A stretch of 64,000 bases of DNA. Source: an uncultured Spirochaetaceae bacterium (GTDB lineage Bacteria > Spirochaetota > Spirochaetia > Treponematales > Treponemataceae). Shown here piece after piece: positions 42,890-51,576 of the stretch. A program made the translations under genes and the position numbers. Numbering within the stretch: position 1 is the first letter of the stretch; each line of letters opens with the position of its first letter. Location of the stretch: NCBI GenBank assembly GCA_902799665.1, contig CADCBK010000014.1:64793-128792 (forward strand), in the 5' to 3' direction. The notes under the pieces are model-generated. The model did not search any database. It had not been told where the DNA came from and saw only the letters and a list, made by a program, of their open reading frames with translations.

Positions 42890-44444
42890 ATTTTTCTTAG
42901 ACCAGCGCGGCTGCGCCAAAAACCAAGTTGACGGCGAATTAATCATCTCCAATTTGCTAAAGGAAGGCTGGGAGCAGGCGGAATCCGCCGACCAAGCCGA
43001 CTTAATCATAATCAATTCCTGCGGCTTTATCGAAAGCGCCAAAAAAGAATCCCTTGACGCGCTTTTGGGAGCGCGGAAAAAATACGATGACAAAAAAATA
43101 ATTTTGGCCGGCTGCTTGGCGCAGCGCTACGCGAAAATCTTTAAGGACGAACTGCCGGAAGCGGACGGCATTTTTGGAAACGGAGACTTAAGCCACGTCG
43201 CCGCCTTCGCAAAAAAAATCGTGAAAGGAAAGCGGGCCGTGGACACTCCAGAGCAAAAGGGCGTGTCTTGCGGAGAGCGGCTTAAGCTTTTGTCCTACAA
43301 AAATTCCGCCTACGTAAAAATAACCGAAGGCTGCTCAAACCATTGCAGCTTTTGCGCGATTCCCCTTATCCGCGGGGAACTAAGGAGCCGCCCGGCCGCC
43401 GACATCGTCGCCGAAATCAAGGCGCTTTTAAAGCGCGGCGTCTTTGAGATAAACCTTATCGGGCAGGACTTGGCGGCCTACGGAACGGAAGGCGCGACGG
43501 AGAGCGTTGGCAAGCCTAAGACTGGGGCCGGCAAAGCGGAGACTGCCGGCAAGACTGAGACTGCAGGCGGCAAAACCGCAAGTGAATCCAAGGCCAAAAA
43601 GCGCGGCGAGACAGAAATCGTTTGCAAGACCAAAAAGCGCGGCGGCCTTTCGCCGCTCGCGGCCCTGCTAAAAAAAATCAGCGCGATAAAAGGCGCCTTT
43701 TGGGTCCGCTTGCTTTACATCCACCCAGACCACTTTAACCCGGACATTTTGGAAGTCCTAAAAAAAGACGGGCGCCTTTTGCCCTACTTTGACATTCCCT
43801 TCCAAAGCGGAGACGACGGCGTAATCCGCGCGATGAACAGAAAAAATTCCGCCGACTGCTACAAGCGCCTTGTAAAAAAAATCCGTTCCGACTTTCCGGC
43901 GGCGGCCTTGCGCACAACGTTTTTGGCCGGCTTTCCCGGCGAAACGGAAGAGGCCGCGGCCAACACTTTGGACTTTTTGCGCGCGATTGAGCCGGACTGG
44001 AGCGGAGCCTTTGCCTACAGCCGCGAAGACGACACTCCAGCGGCCTTGATGAAAAAGCAAGTGACAAAAAAAATTGCCGCCGCGCGGGTCAAGGCCTTGC
44101 AAGACGCGCAAGAAAAGATAACCCAAAAGCGCTTGGCTGGCCGAGTCCTTAAAAACAAAAAGCGCTTGGAATACGACGTTTTGGTTGAGGAAATCGTAGA
44201 CAATCCCCGCAAGGGCTCGCAAGGCCAAGAAGCCGCCGCTTTTGGCGCAGACGACAGTTCCGGCGCGTCTTACGCGATTGGCCGCGCCTGGTTCCAAGCC
44301 CCAGAAGTCGACGGAAACATTGTCATTGAATACGACGCGGACGACAAAAAAGCGGCGGCGAAAATAAAGCCCGGCGCGCTGGTTCGCGTCCGAGCGATCG
44401 CGGTTAGCGGCGTCGACATCTACGCCGAGCTTTTGGGCAAATAA
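42882..44444 (+). CDS. rimO: ribosomal protein S12 methylthiotransferase, with a repeat insertion
   Basis: A 520-residue radical SAM enzyme that methylthiolates Asp88 of protein S12. The N-terminal UPF0004 domain carries its cluster cysteines (QRGCAKNQVDGE, NSCGFIES, AGCLAQRY). The radical SAM motif is CSNHCSFCAIPLIRGELRSR, and a TRAM domain ends the protein. Between residues 207 and 255 there is an insertion of about 47 residues, lysine, threonine and glycine rich, that ends in two 12-residue repeat units (SKAKKRGETEIV, CKTKKRGG). It lies in a loop after the DLAAYG motif, so activity may survive. The start is a TTG; the alternative is a TTG 9 bp upstream. Confidence 0.88.
   Translation: MTKFFLDQRGCAKNQVDGELIISNLLKEGWEQAESADQADLIIINSCGFIESAKKESLDALLGARKKYDDKKIILAGCLAQRYAKIFKDELPEADGIFGNGDLSHVAAFAKKIVKGKRAVDTPEQKGVSCGERLKLLSYKNSAYVKITEGCSNHCSFCAIPLIRGELRSRPAADIVAEIKALLKRGVFEINLIGQDLAAYGTEGATESVGKPKTGAGKAETAGKTETAGGKTASESKAKKRGETEIVCKTKKRGGLSPLAALLKKISAIKGAFWVRLLYIHPDHFNPDILEVLKKDGRLLPYFDIPFQSGDDGVIRAMNRKNSADCYKRLVKKIRSDFPAAALRTTFLAGFPGETEEAAANTLDFLRAIEPDWSGAFAYSREDDTPAALMKKQVTKKIAAARVKALQDAQEKITQKRLAGRVLKNKKRLEYDVLVEEIVDNPRKGSQGQEAAAFGADDSSGASYAIGRAWFQAPEVDGNIVIEYDADDKKAAAKIKPGALVRVRAIAVSGVDIYAELLGK
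43501..43645 (+). repeat. 36-bp repeat insertion in rimO
   Basis: The last two units share CCAAAAAGCGCGGCG at 43594-43608 and 43630-43644, exactly 36 bp apart. Worn units precede them (GCAAGCCTAAGACTGGGGCC, GCAAGACTGAGACTGC). The unit sequence matches the repeats in the AEC and thiE genes. Confidence 0.7.
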
Positions 44445-44449
44445 AAGAG

Positions 44450-44478
44450 TTGACAGAACAGCCCATTTTCGTTACCCT
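44450..44478 (+). promoter_or_regulatory. promoter of the biotin cluster, leaderless
   Basis: -35 TTGACA at 44450-44455, 17-bp spacer, weak -10 TACCCT at 44473-44478, and 7 nt to the birA ATG. Confidence 0.6.
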
Positions 44479-44502
44479 ATAAATTATGTTGGGTAACGAA
44501 AA
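44466..44502. promoter_or_regulatory. BirA operator
   Basis: Perfect 12-bp inverted repeat TTTTCGTTACCC / GGGTAACGAAAA with a 13-bp spacer, covering the -10 box, the transcript start and the birA start codon. The GTTAC/GTAAC half-sites and spacing resemble known BirA operators. Confidence 0.75.
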
Positions 44503-45439
44503 CGCCTCCACAAAAGCGCGGCTTTTGGAAATTTTAAGGCAAACAGACAAAAGAGTTTCCGGCGAAGAGCTTTCCTCCGCCTTGGAAATTTCCAGAACGT
44601 CCGTTTGGAAAGCCGTCCAAGGCTTGCAAAAGGCCGGCTACCAAATCGACGCGCAAAAAAGCGGCTATTTATTAAAAGAAAACAATTCCGACAGCCTTTG
44701 CCCCTTTGAGTTTGGAAAAGACGAAGGCCGCTTTGTCCACTTTAAGACAATCGGATCGACAATGGACGAGGCTAGGAAAATCGCGCTTAAGGGCCTTGAA
44801 GCGGGCGACCTTAGCGCGAAAGTCGTAACCGCCGACGAGCAAAGCCAAGGAAAGGGCCGCGGAAAACACCTTTGGAAAACGACGGACGGCTCTTTGGCCT
44901 TTACGCTTGTGACTTACCCAAAGCTCTTGTCCCAGCAAAGCGGCCGCGCCTTGATGGCGGCCCAAATCGCTATGGCAAACGCGCTTGAAAAAACCAGCGG
45001 CAAAAGATTTTTCGTCCGCTGGCCCAACGACATATGGAGCGCCGATGGAAAAGTTTCAGGCATCCTAGACGAATCGCTAAACGTTGGCGGCCTTTGCTCA
45101 TACTTAAACCTTGGAATCGGCGCGAACATCAGCGAATGCCCAAAAATCCAAGGCGTGGACAAAGCCTTTGACAAAAAGCGGCCTTCCGCCAGAAAAGAAA
45201 TTCTCGAAGCCTTCTTAAAGGAATACTCGTTGATGGAAGGCATGGTTTTTTCCGGCGCGAACGACTTGCAAAAAATCTGGGACAAAAAAAATTTCGACGC
45301 GCAAAAAACAGTCCGCGCCGAAAACGGAGAGAAATTGATTTTTTGTGGAATCAACCCCTATGGCTGGGCCAGATTCAAGACATTAAACGGAGCGAAGAAA
45401 ACTTTCGCGCCGGGGAGCATAAGTTATGAAAAGCGTTAA
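44486..45439 (+). CDS. birA: biotin ligase / biotin operon repressor
   Basis: A 317-residue bifunctional BirA. The N-terminal winged HTH (VSGEELSSALEISRTSVWKAVQGLQKAGY) lets it repress, and the ligase part attaches biotin to carrier proteins through biotinyl-AMP. Ligase motifs: KTIGSTMDEAR, DEQSQGKGRGKHLW (GRGR-like loop reads GKGRGK), KRFFVRWPNDIWS and KVSGILDE. Its promoter holds a long palindrome, so it should repress its own cluster when biotin is plentiful. It overlaps bioY by 14 bp. Confidence 0.92.
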   Translation: MLGNENASTKARLLEILRQTDKRVSGEELSSALEISRTSVWKAVQGLQKAGYQIDAQKSGYLLKENNSDSLCPFEFGKDEGRFVHFKTIGSTMDEARKIALKGLEAGDLSAKVVTADEQSQGKGRGKHLWKTTDGSLAFTLVTYPKLLSQQSGRALMAAQIAMANALEKTSGKRFFVRWPNDIWSADGKVSGILDESLNVGGLCSYLNLGIGANISECPKIQGVDKAFDKKRPSARKEILEAFLKEYSLMEGMVFSGANDLQKIWDKKNFDAQKTVRAENGEKLIFCGINPYGWARFKTLNGAKKTFAPGSISYEKR

Positions 45440-46055
45440 AGTTCAAAAAAAGCTCACGCTCAGCGCCTTGTTCGCATCTCTAATTTGCGCGGGCTGCTTC
45501 ATCCAAATTCCGCTTCCGGGCGGAGTTCCGATTGTAATCCAAGACATGATGGCGATGCTAAGCGGCCTTTTGCTGGGACCGGTTTTTGGCGGCCTTGCCG
45601 TCCTGCTCTTTTTGCTTTTGGGAGCGATAGGCCTTCCGGTTTTTACAGGAAAGGCGGGGCTCCACGTTTTGCTGGCGGGGCCGACCAGCGGCTTTTTGTG
45701 GGGCTATTTTTTTGCGGCTGTCATTGGCGGAACGATTCTCGCGCTTTTTGAATTGACGCAAAAAGGCGCCGCGGATAAAAGCGGCCAAGACGGGGCCAGA
45801 CCTGAAGCGGAGGCAAAAAAAAGCCTCGCGCCAAACATCGCGCGCATCGCAATAATAACATTGGCCGCGCTTGTTGCGACAATCACAGCGTTCGCGTGCG
45901 GAGTCGCCGGCGGAATCATCGTAATGCATTTTTCGCTAGAAAAAGCCTTGCCGCTTTACGTCCTCCCCTTCATTCCCGGAAACTTGATAAAGCTTGTCCT
46001 TATGGTTTTATTGACAAAGAAATTCAGGCCGACAATTTTGGCCTACACAAATTAG
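45426..46055 (+). CDS. bioY: biotin transporter substrate-binding subunit
   Basis: A 209-residue S component of the ECF biotin importer, six membrane helices. The conserved start KLTLSALFASLICAGCFIQIPLPGGVPIVIQDM and GKAGLHVLLAGPTSGFLWGYFFA bind biotin. An unusual hydrophilic insert of about 25 residues (QKGAADKSGQDGARPEAE..) sits in a cytoplasmic loop. Its DNA (GGCCAAGACGGGGCCAGACC) is loosely like the 36-bp repeat family. Works with BioM and BioN. Confidence 0.92.
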   Translation: MKSVKVQKKLTLSALFASLICAGCFIQIPLPGGVPIVIQDMMAMLSGLLLGPVFGGLAVLLFLLLGAIGLPVFTGKAGLHVLLAGPTSGFLWGYFFAAVIGGTILALFELTQKGAADKSGQDGARPEAEAKKSLAPNIARIAIITLAALVATITAFACGVAGGIIVMHFSLEKALPLYVLPFIPGNLIKLVLMVLLTKKFRPTILAYTN

Positions 46056-46067
46056 GCGGCTTGCCAG

Positions 46068-46820
46068 ATGGATTTAGAAGCGGCGCAAACAGCTGATGGC
46101 GCGCGAAAAATTTTGGAAGTCAAAGATTTAACCCGCGTTTTTGCCGACGGAACAAAGGCGCTTGACGGCGTTTCTTTTTGCGCAAGCCAAGGCGACTTCA
46201 TTGTCCTGGCCGGTTCCAACGGCTCGGGAAAAAGCGTCTTGATGTCGCTAATCGCAGGGCTTGACGAGCCTACAAGCGGCCTGGTTCAAATCCAAAAAGG
46301 CTTTGAAGCGGGCCTTGTCTTTCAAGACGCCGACGCGCAAATCCTTGGAGAAACGCCGTACGAAGACGTTATGTTCGGCGCGAAGGGCTTGGGCCTTGCC
46401 AAAACGCAGGCGGCGGCGCTTTGTCGCGAAGCCTTGGAAAAAGCCGGCCTTTTTGAAAAAAAAGATTTTAACGCGCGGACTTTAAGCGGCGGAGAAAAGC
46501 GCCGCCTTGCAGTAGCCGGAATTTTGGCGCTGGGCCGCAAGCTTATAATCTTTGACGAACCCTTCGCAAACCTTGACTGGCCTGGCGTAAAGCAAACGAC
46601 TTTTATAATGCGAAGCCTTAAAGAACAAAAGAAGACCGTCATCGTTTTGACCCACGAGATAGAAAAAGTTTTGGCCTTGGCGAACCGCATGATAGTTTTG
46701 GACAAGGGAAAAATTCGCTTTGACGGAAGCCCCGCCGACGGCCTTAAATTTCCGCTTGAAGAATGCGGAATAAAAAATCCGCTCAACTCCTACAAAACGT
46801 TAGAGGACTTGCAATGGTAG
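46068..46820 (+). CDS. bioM: ECF biotin transporter ATPase
   Basis: A 250-residue ABC ATPase, the A component that powers biotin uptake. Walker A GSNGSGKSV, Q-loop GLVFQDADAQILGETPYEDVMFG (the ECF-type 'Q.p..Q' loop), signature LSGGEKRRLAVAG, Walker B LIIFDEPFANLD and H-loop LTHEIEKV. It ends with TAG inside the bioN start (ATGGTAG overlap), so translation is coupled. Confidence 0.9.
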   Translation: MDLEAAQTADGARKILEVKDLTRVFADGTKALDGVSFCASQGDFIVLAGSNGSGKSVLMSLIAGLDEPTSGLVQIQKGFEAGLVFQDADAQILGETPYEDVMFGAKGLGLAKTQAAALCREALEKAGLFEKKDFNARTLSGGEKRRLAVAGILALGRKLIIFDEPFANLDWPGVKQTTFIMRSLKEQKKTVIVLTHEIEKVLALANRMIVLDKGKIRFDGSPADGLKFPLEECGIKNPLNSYKTLEDLQW

Positions 46821-47455
46821 CGGCCTTGTTCTCATACCGGCGCGGCGCGTCTTTTTTGCACAGGACGAACGCCGGCCTTAAAATAATTTTTCTGTTCGCC
46901 TTTAGCGTCTTTGTCTTTTGGGGAAAGACGCCCGAAAGCGCAAAGGAAATTTTTGGCGGCCAGACAATCGCGCGAACGGCTCTTTGTTTTGCGGCGAGCG
47001 CCGCGCTGTTTTTTTTGGCGGGCGCCAATTGGAAAAGCCTCGCGGCCCTGCGCTTTGTCCTAATTCTTGGCCTTATGGTCGCCGCGCTAAAAATCGTAGG
47101 CTCGCCCGCCGCATCTTGGGCTGACGGCGCTTCTTACGCGCTTTTGTACAGCGTTCGCTTTTTTACAAGCGCGCTTGCCGCGCAATGCGTCTTTGAAACG
47201 ACGACGATGGTTCAAATCCAAGAAGCGCTGCGCCTGCCTCTTTTTGTAACTCTGGCGATAAATTTCATTCCGCAAATTTTTAACGAATGGGAAAAGATAA
47301 AGCTTGCGGCGCGAGCGCGGACAAGCGCAAAGGCAAGGAAAAATCCAATAAGGGCGGCCGCGATTTTTTTTAGCCAACTAGAGGCGCTCCTGTCGGCCAT
47401 GCTTCAAAAGGCCGAGACGACAAGGCGCGCGGCGGCAAACAGGCGGGGCTTTTAG
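46814..47455 (+). CDS. bioN: ECF transporter T component
   Basis: A 213-residue membrane protein that couples the ATPase to BioY. It has five predicted helices, and the cytoplasmic coupling helices carry the family's A-R-[GA] motifs: LAARARTSAKARK near residue 175 and KAETTRRAAANRRG at the end (the usual 'ARG' reads ARA). The ATG overlaps the end of bioM; longer starts are rejected. Confidence 0.85.
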   Translation: MVAALFSYRRGASFLHRTNAGLKIIFLFAFSVFVFWGKTPESAKEIFGGQTIARTALCFAASAALFFLAGANWKSLAALRFVLILGLMVAALKIVGSPAASWADGASYALLYSVRFFTSALAAQCVFETTTMVQIQEALRLPLFVTLAINFIPQIFNEWEKIKLAARARTSAKARKNPIRAAAIFFSQLEALLSAMLQKAETTRRAAANRRGF

Positions 47456-47466
47456 GCGGAGCGGCA

Positions 47467-48444
47467 ATGTCGGACATGAAAAATTTTTTGCAAAAAACAA
47501 AAGAAAAAATAATTAGCTGCGGCTATAAAATAACAAAAGGCGACGCCCATAAAATTTACGCTTGGCCCGACTTGGAGGAACTAAAAAGCGCCGCCGGCGA
47601 AATCAGGGAAAGACTTTGCGGAAAGTCAATCGAGCCTTGCGGCTTGATAAACGCGCGGCAGGGAAAATGCCCGGAAGACTGCAAGTATTGCGCCCAGTCG
47701 CGCTTTTGGTCCGCGGCCTGCCAGACAAAAAAAATGATGGAAGCCGGCGACGCGCTTAAAATCGCGGACCAAAATTTTAGCGCGGGCGTAAAAAGAATTT
47801 GCGTCATCACAAGCGGCCGCGGACTTGACGGAAAGGATTTTGAAAAGGCGCTGGACATAATCCGCGCGATAAAAGAAAAACACGGCTCTGATTTTAGCGT
47901 CTGCGCGTCGCTAGGCATTTTGGACAAAGAGCGCCTGCAAAAACTAAAGGAGGCTGGAGCAAGCCGCGTCGCCAACAATTTGGAGACAAGCGAGCGCTAT
48001 TTTTCAGAGATTTGCTCCACCCACAGCTATAAAGAAAAAACCGATTACATAAAAAGCGTAAAAGAAGCCGGGCTTGAATTGTGTTCGGGCGGAATTTTAG
48101 GAATGGGAGAAAGCGTCCAAGACAGAATCGACTTTGCGCTCGCTTTTTCGCAAATCCAGCCGGACTCAATTCCAGTGAACATTCTAAGCCCGGTAAAAGG
48201 AACGCCGCTTGAAAGCGCGCCGCCGCTTGGCGAGGAAAGCTTTTACAGGACGCTTGCCCTTTTGCGCTTTGCCAGCCCCAAAAGCCAAATCCGACTTGCA
48301 GCGGGCCGGAACGCGCTTTTGGACAAGGGCCGGGAAGCGCTTTTAAGCGGAGCCAACGCGCTTGTAAGCGGCGGCCTTCTTACGCTAAAGGGCGGCGACG
48401 AAAGCTCCGACTTGAAAATGATAGAAAGCCTGGGCGGACTTTAG
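47467..48444 (+). CDS. bioB: biotin synthase
   Basis: A 325-residue radical SAM enzyme that inserts sulfur into dethiobiotin. The [4Fe-4S] motif is CPEDCKYCAQS. The [2Fe-2S] cluster cysteines (SVCASLG, ELCSGG) and the arginine near IRLAAGR are present, and NNLETSERYF replaces the usual HNLDTS. No bioA, bioD or bioF is here, so the cell probably imports dethiobiotin or biotin with BioYMN and finishes the ring itself. Last gene of the cluster. Confidence 0.92.
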   Translation: MSDMKNFLQKTKEKIISCGYKITKGDAHKIYAWPDLEELKSAAGEIRERLCGKSIEPCGLINARQGKCPEDCKYCAQSRFWSAACQTKKMMEAGDALKIADQNFSAGVKRICVITSGRGLDGKDFEKALDIIRAIKEKHGSDFSVCASLGILDKERLQKLKEAGASRVANNLETSERYFSEICSTHSYKEKTDYIKSVKEAGLELCSGGILGMGESVQDRIDFALAFSQIQPDSIPVNILSPVKGTPLESAPPLGEESFYRTLALLRFASPKSQIRLAAGRNALLDKGREALLSGANALVSGGLLTLKGGDESSDLKMIESLGGL

Positions 48445-48492
48445 GCGGCCAAGCGAAGCGATTTTTGGCTCCGTTCCCCCATTGCTGAATTC

Positions 48493-48521
48493 TTGCATAT
48501 TTCCCTTTTTGGGTTTACAAT
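48493..48521 (+). promoter_or_regulatory. sigma-70 promoter of the cyclase gene, leaderless
   Basis: -35 TTGCAT at 48493-48498, 17-bp spacer, -10 TACAAT at 48516-48521, and 7 nt to the ATG. Confidence 0.75.
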
Positions 48522-48528
48522 ATATGGC

Positions 48529-51500
48529 ATGAAAAGATTGTTTTCGTTCGTTCTCGCCGGAGCGGTTCTAGCTGGCGCCTCTTTCGCGAAAGACACATTT
48601 TTTGACAATTATGTCTACCAATCATGGAATTCCTTTGGCAGCCTAAAGGGAACGACCGCCACAGACACAATTCAAACCAACGACGGCTTTATAAACATTG
48701 GAACATACGAAGGCTTGGTTCGCTTTGACGGCATTGAGTTCACAACATTGCGCCGCGGAAAAGACAACAACATTTCATTCGCTTCGGCCCGCGCGCTTTT
48801 GCAAGACTCGGACGGAAACTTGTGGGTTTGCTCAAACGACGAAGGTCTGCAAATGATTTCGCCAGACGGAAAGAGCTTAAGCTTTACGACGCAAAACGGA
48901 CTTCCCAACAATTCAGTCCGCGCGATTGTGGAAGACAAAAAGAAAAACATTTGGGTGGGAACTTCCGCCGGCGTCATTTGCCTGACGCACGACAAGCATT
49001 TGTTAAACCCTCAATTCGAGCCGGGAACGGTTTCAAAGGGAATTCTTTGCACAAGCCTTTACTGCGACACGGCAGGCTGCGTTTGGCTTACGACGGAAAA
49101 CGAAAAGGGCCTCTTCATTTTCATCAACGGACTTTTTCGCTCGGTTCCCTTCATGAGCAACTTTGGCGAATACACAGCCACAGCGATTAGCCAAGACAAG
49201 AGCGGAAGCTATTGGATCGGGCTTGGCTCAAAAGGAATCTACAAAATAAAGAACGGACGCGCGACCCGCATTTTGACAGGAACGATTCTAGACTATTCGC
49301 CCACAGGAACAATCTATCCGGCGCCAGACGGAAGCGTTTGGTTTGGAACCGATGACGGCTTGGTGGTTTGCAAAGACGATGATTTTTACGAGTGCCCGAT
49401 TCAAAACATAAAAAACACAAAGATCAACAAAATAATTTGCGACCGCGAAGGATACATTTGGATTGCGACAGACAGGAACGGAATCGGAAAGCTAACGCAA
49501 GGCCGATTTAAGATGGCAAAGAATTTCGTCACGACAAACGCAATCGCCGAAGCCAAGGACGGAACGGTTTGGCTCGCGACCGACAAGGGCGTTCTTGCCT
49601 ACAGGAACGAAAAGCAAATTCACAACCGCCTTACGGAGTTCACAAAAGAGCTGCGCGTCCGCCATGTTGAAATCGCGTCCAACGGCGACATCTTGGCCTG
49701 TTGCTATTCCAAGCCCGGCCTGATACGCTACAACGTCCGCGCCGGCCAGATAAAGACTTGGTCCACGGACGACGGCCTTGTAGGAAACAAGGTTCGCGTC
49801 GCGATAGAAAGCCAGCCTGGAGAAATTTACGTTGGAACTACAAACGGCCTAAGCGTCATTCACCGCGACGGCAGCATCAAAAATTTCAGGCAAACGGATG
49901 GACTGACCAACGAGTACGTAATGTGCGTCTACAAGGACAAGAACGACCTCTTTTGGATTGGAACGGACGGCGGCGGCGTTTACTACATGAAAGACGAAAC
50001 GATTCTTGGCCGCCAAAATTCCGACAACGGCCTGCCCGGAAACATTATATTTAAAATCAACCAAGACAAGCAAGGCTCTTATTGGATCAGCACAGGAACA
50101 GGACTCGCGCGCTGTCCGTCCTACGACAGTTCGCAAAGAAGGCTTCCGACAGGCTTTCAAATCGTCAACAGCGACAACGGCTTGGAGACGGATTCCGTTT
50201 TCCAAATTTTCTTTGACAAAATGAACCAAGCCTGGATAACCAGCAATTACGGAATCGCTTGCGCTCCCTTTGAGGATTTTGTGGCCGCGGCCGAAGGGAG
50301 AAAGGAAAAAATCTCGATTAAATATTACAATAAAAACGAAGGCTTTGATTCCGACGGACCCGCGTCAACCTCGCTAAGCATTTGCGACCATCTTGGACGC
50401 ATATGGCTTGCGGCTGTCGACGGCTTTGCGATTTACGACCCGCAAAAAGTTCGCGCCAACCCCGTTCTTCCCTTGGTTTGCATAGAAAGCATAAGGGTTG
50501 ACGCGGTCGAGCACAAGAACCCCTCAAACATCATTGAGCTTAAGCCGGGCACAAAACGCGTCGAAATAAAATACACGGGCCTAAGCTTTGGCGCGCCGGA
50601 GAAATTGAAATTCACGCACAGGCTGACAGGCTTTGAAGACGACTTCTCGGAAGCAAGCTCAATACGAACGATTTCATACACAAACCTAAAGCCGGGCCGC
50701 CATATTTTTATGGTCAACGCCATAAACGGAGACGGCTTGATTTCGCCAAAAGCCGAAACAATGCTTTTTGTGCAAAAGCCTTACTTTTACCAAACAAAAT
50801 GGTTTTGGATTTTGGCCACAATCGCTTTCTTTGGAAGCGTGGTGACAATCTTTTACCTAAAGCAACGGCGAATAAAGTTGGAAAACATTCGCCTTGAAGG
50901 AATCGTAAAAAAGCGCACAAAGCAGTTGGAAATAGAGAAAGAAAAATCAGACCAGCTTTTGCGCGCTATTTTGCCTGACAAAATAGCGAACGAATTGCGC
51001 GACAACATCCACTCAATCGGCGAAAACTTCTCTGACGTGACGATTTTGTTCTCCGACATAGAGAACTTTACAAAGACTTCAAGCGAGCACACCGCCGAAG
51101 AAATCGCCTTTGCGCTTAACGACTTGTTCAGCCGTTTTGACGAACGCGCGAAAATGATGGGCGTTGAAAAAATAAAGACAATCGGCGACGCCTACATGGC
51201 CGGCTGCGGCTTGCCAACGCCAAACCCTCGGCACGCCGAGACAATGGTCCAATTCGCGCTTGGAATGATGGAAGACTTAAAAAACTACAACGAAAAGGCG
51301 ATGATTAAATTCAACATAAGGATTGGATTGAATTCAGGCCCTGCCAACGCCGGCGTTATCGGAAAGACAAAATTCATTTACGATGTTTGGGGAAACACCG
51401 TCAACGTCGCAAGCCGCATGGAAAGCGCCTCCGTTCCAGGAAAAATCAAAGTTTCAAAAGCGGTTTATGAACGCGTTGCCGGCATGGACTTTGACTTTAA

Positions 51501-51576
51501 AGGACCTATCGAATGCGACATAAAAGGAAAAGGCGTTATGGAAACTTATGACATCACGCCAGGAGAAGCAAAATGA
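48529..51576 (+). CDS. beta-propeller receptor adenylate cyclase
   Basis: A 1015-residue membrane receptor. Signal peptide (1-20), two seven-bladed propellers built of reg_prop repeats (20-640; e.g. DGNLWVCSNDEGL, DGSVWFGTDDGL), a Y_Y_Y domain (660-745), one membrane helix (WFWILATIAFFGSVVTIFYL), a coiled coil, and a class III cyclase. The cyclase has both metal aspartates (LFSDIENFT, TIGDAYMAG), the adenine-selecting lysine and aspartate (EKIKTIGD, FIYDVWGN) and the transition-state N/R (NTVNVASRME), so it should make cAMP in the cytoplasm when the periplasmic propeller senses a signal. It overlaps the next gene (ATGA). Confidence 0.85.
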   Translation: MKRLFSFVLAGAVLAGASFAKDTFFDNYVYQSWNSFGSLKGTTATDTIQTNDGFINIGTYEGLVRFDGIEFTTLRRGKDNNISFASARALLQDSDGNLWVCSNDEGLQMISPDGKSLSFTTQNGLPNNSVRAIVEDKKKNIWVGTSAGVICLTHDKHLLNPQFEPGTVSKGILCTSLYCDTAGCVWLTTENEKGLFIFINGLFRSVPFMSNFGEYTATAISQDKSGSYWIGLGSKGIYKIKNGRATRILTGTILDYSPTGTIYPAPDGSVWFGTDDGLVVCKDDDFYECPIQNIKNTKINKIICDREGYIWIATDRNGIGKLTQGRFKMAKNFVTTNAIAEAKDGTVWLATDKGVLAYRNEKQIHNRLTEFTKELRVRHVEIASNGDILACCYSKPGLIRYNVRAGQIKTWSTDDGLVGNKVRVAIESQPGEIYVGTTNGLSVIHRDGSIKNFRQTDGLTNEYVMCVYKDKNDLFWIGTDGGGVYYMKDETILGRQNSDNGLPGNIIFKINQDKQGSYWISTGTGLARCPSYDSSQRRLPTGFQIVNSDNGLETDSVFQIFFDKMNQAWITSNYGIACAPFEDFVAAAEGRKEKISIKYYNKNEGFDSDGPASTSLSICDHLGRIWLAAVDGFAIYDPQKVRANPVLPLVCIESIRVDAVEHKNPSNIIELKPGTKRVEIKYTGLSFGAPEKLKFTHRLTGFEDDFSEASSIRTISYTNLKPGRHIFMVNAINGDGLISPKAETMLFVQKPYFYQTKWFWILATIAFFGSVVTIFYLKQRRIKLENIRLEGIVKKRTKQLEIEKEKSDQLLRAILPDKIANELRDNIHSIGENFSDVTILFSDIENFTKTSSEHTAEEIAFALNDLFSRFDERAKMMGVEKIKTIGDAYMAGCGLPTPNPRHAETMVQFALGMMEDLKNYNEKAMIKFNIRIGLNSGPANAGVIGKTKFIYDVWGNTVNVASRMESASVPGKIKVSKAVYERVAGMDFDFKGPIECDIKGKGVMETYDITPGEAK

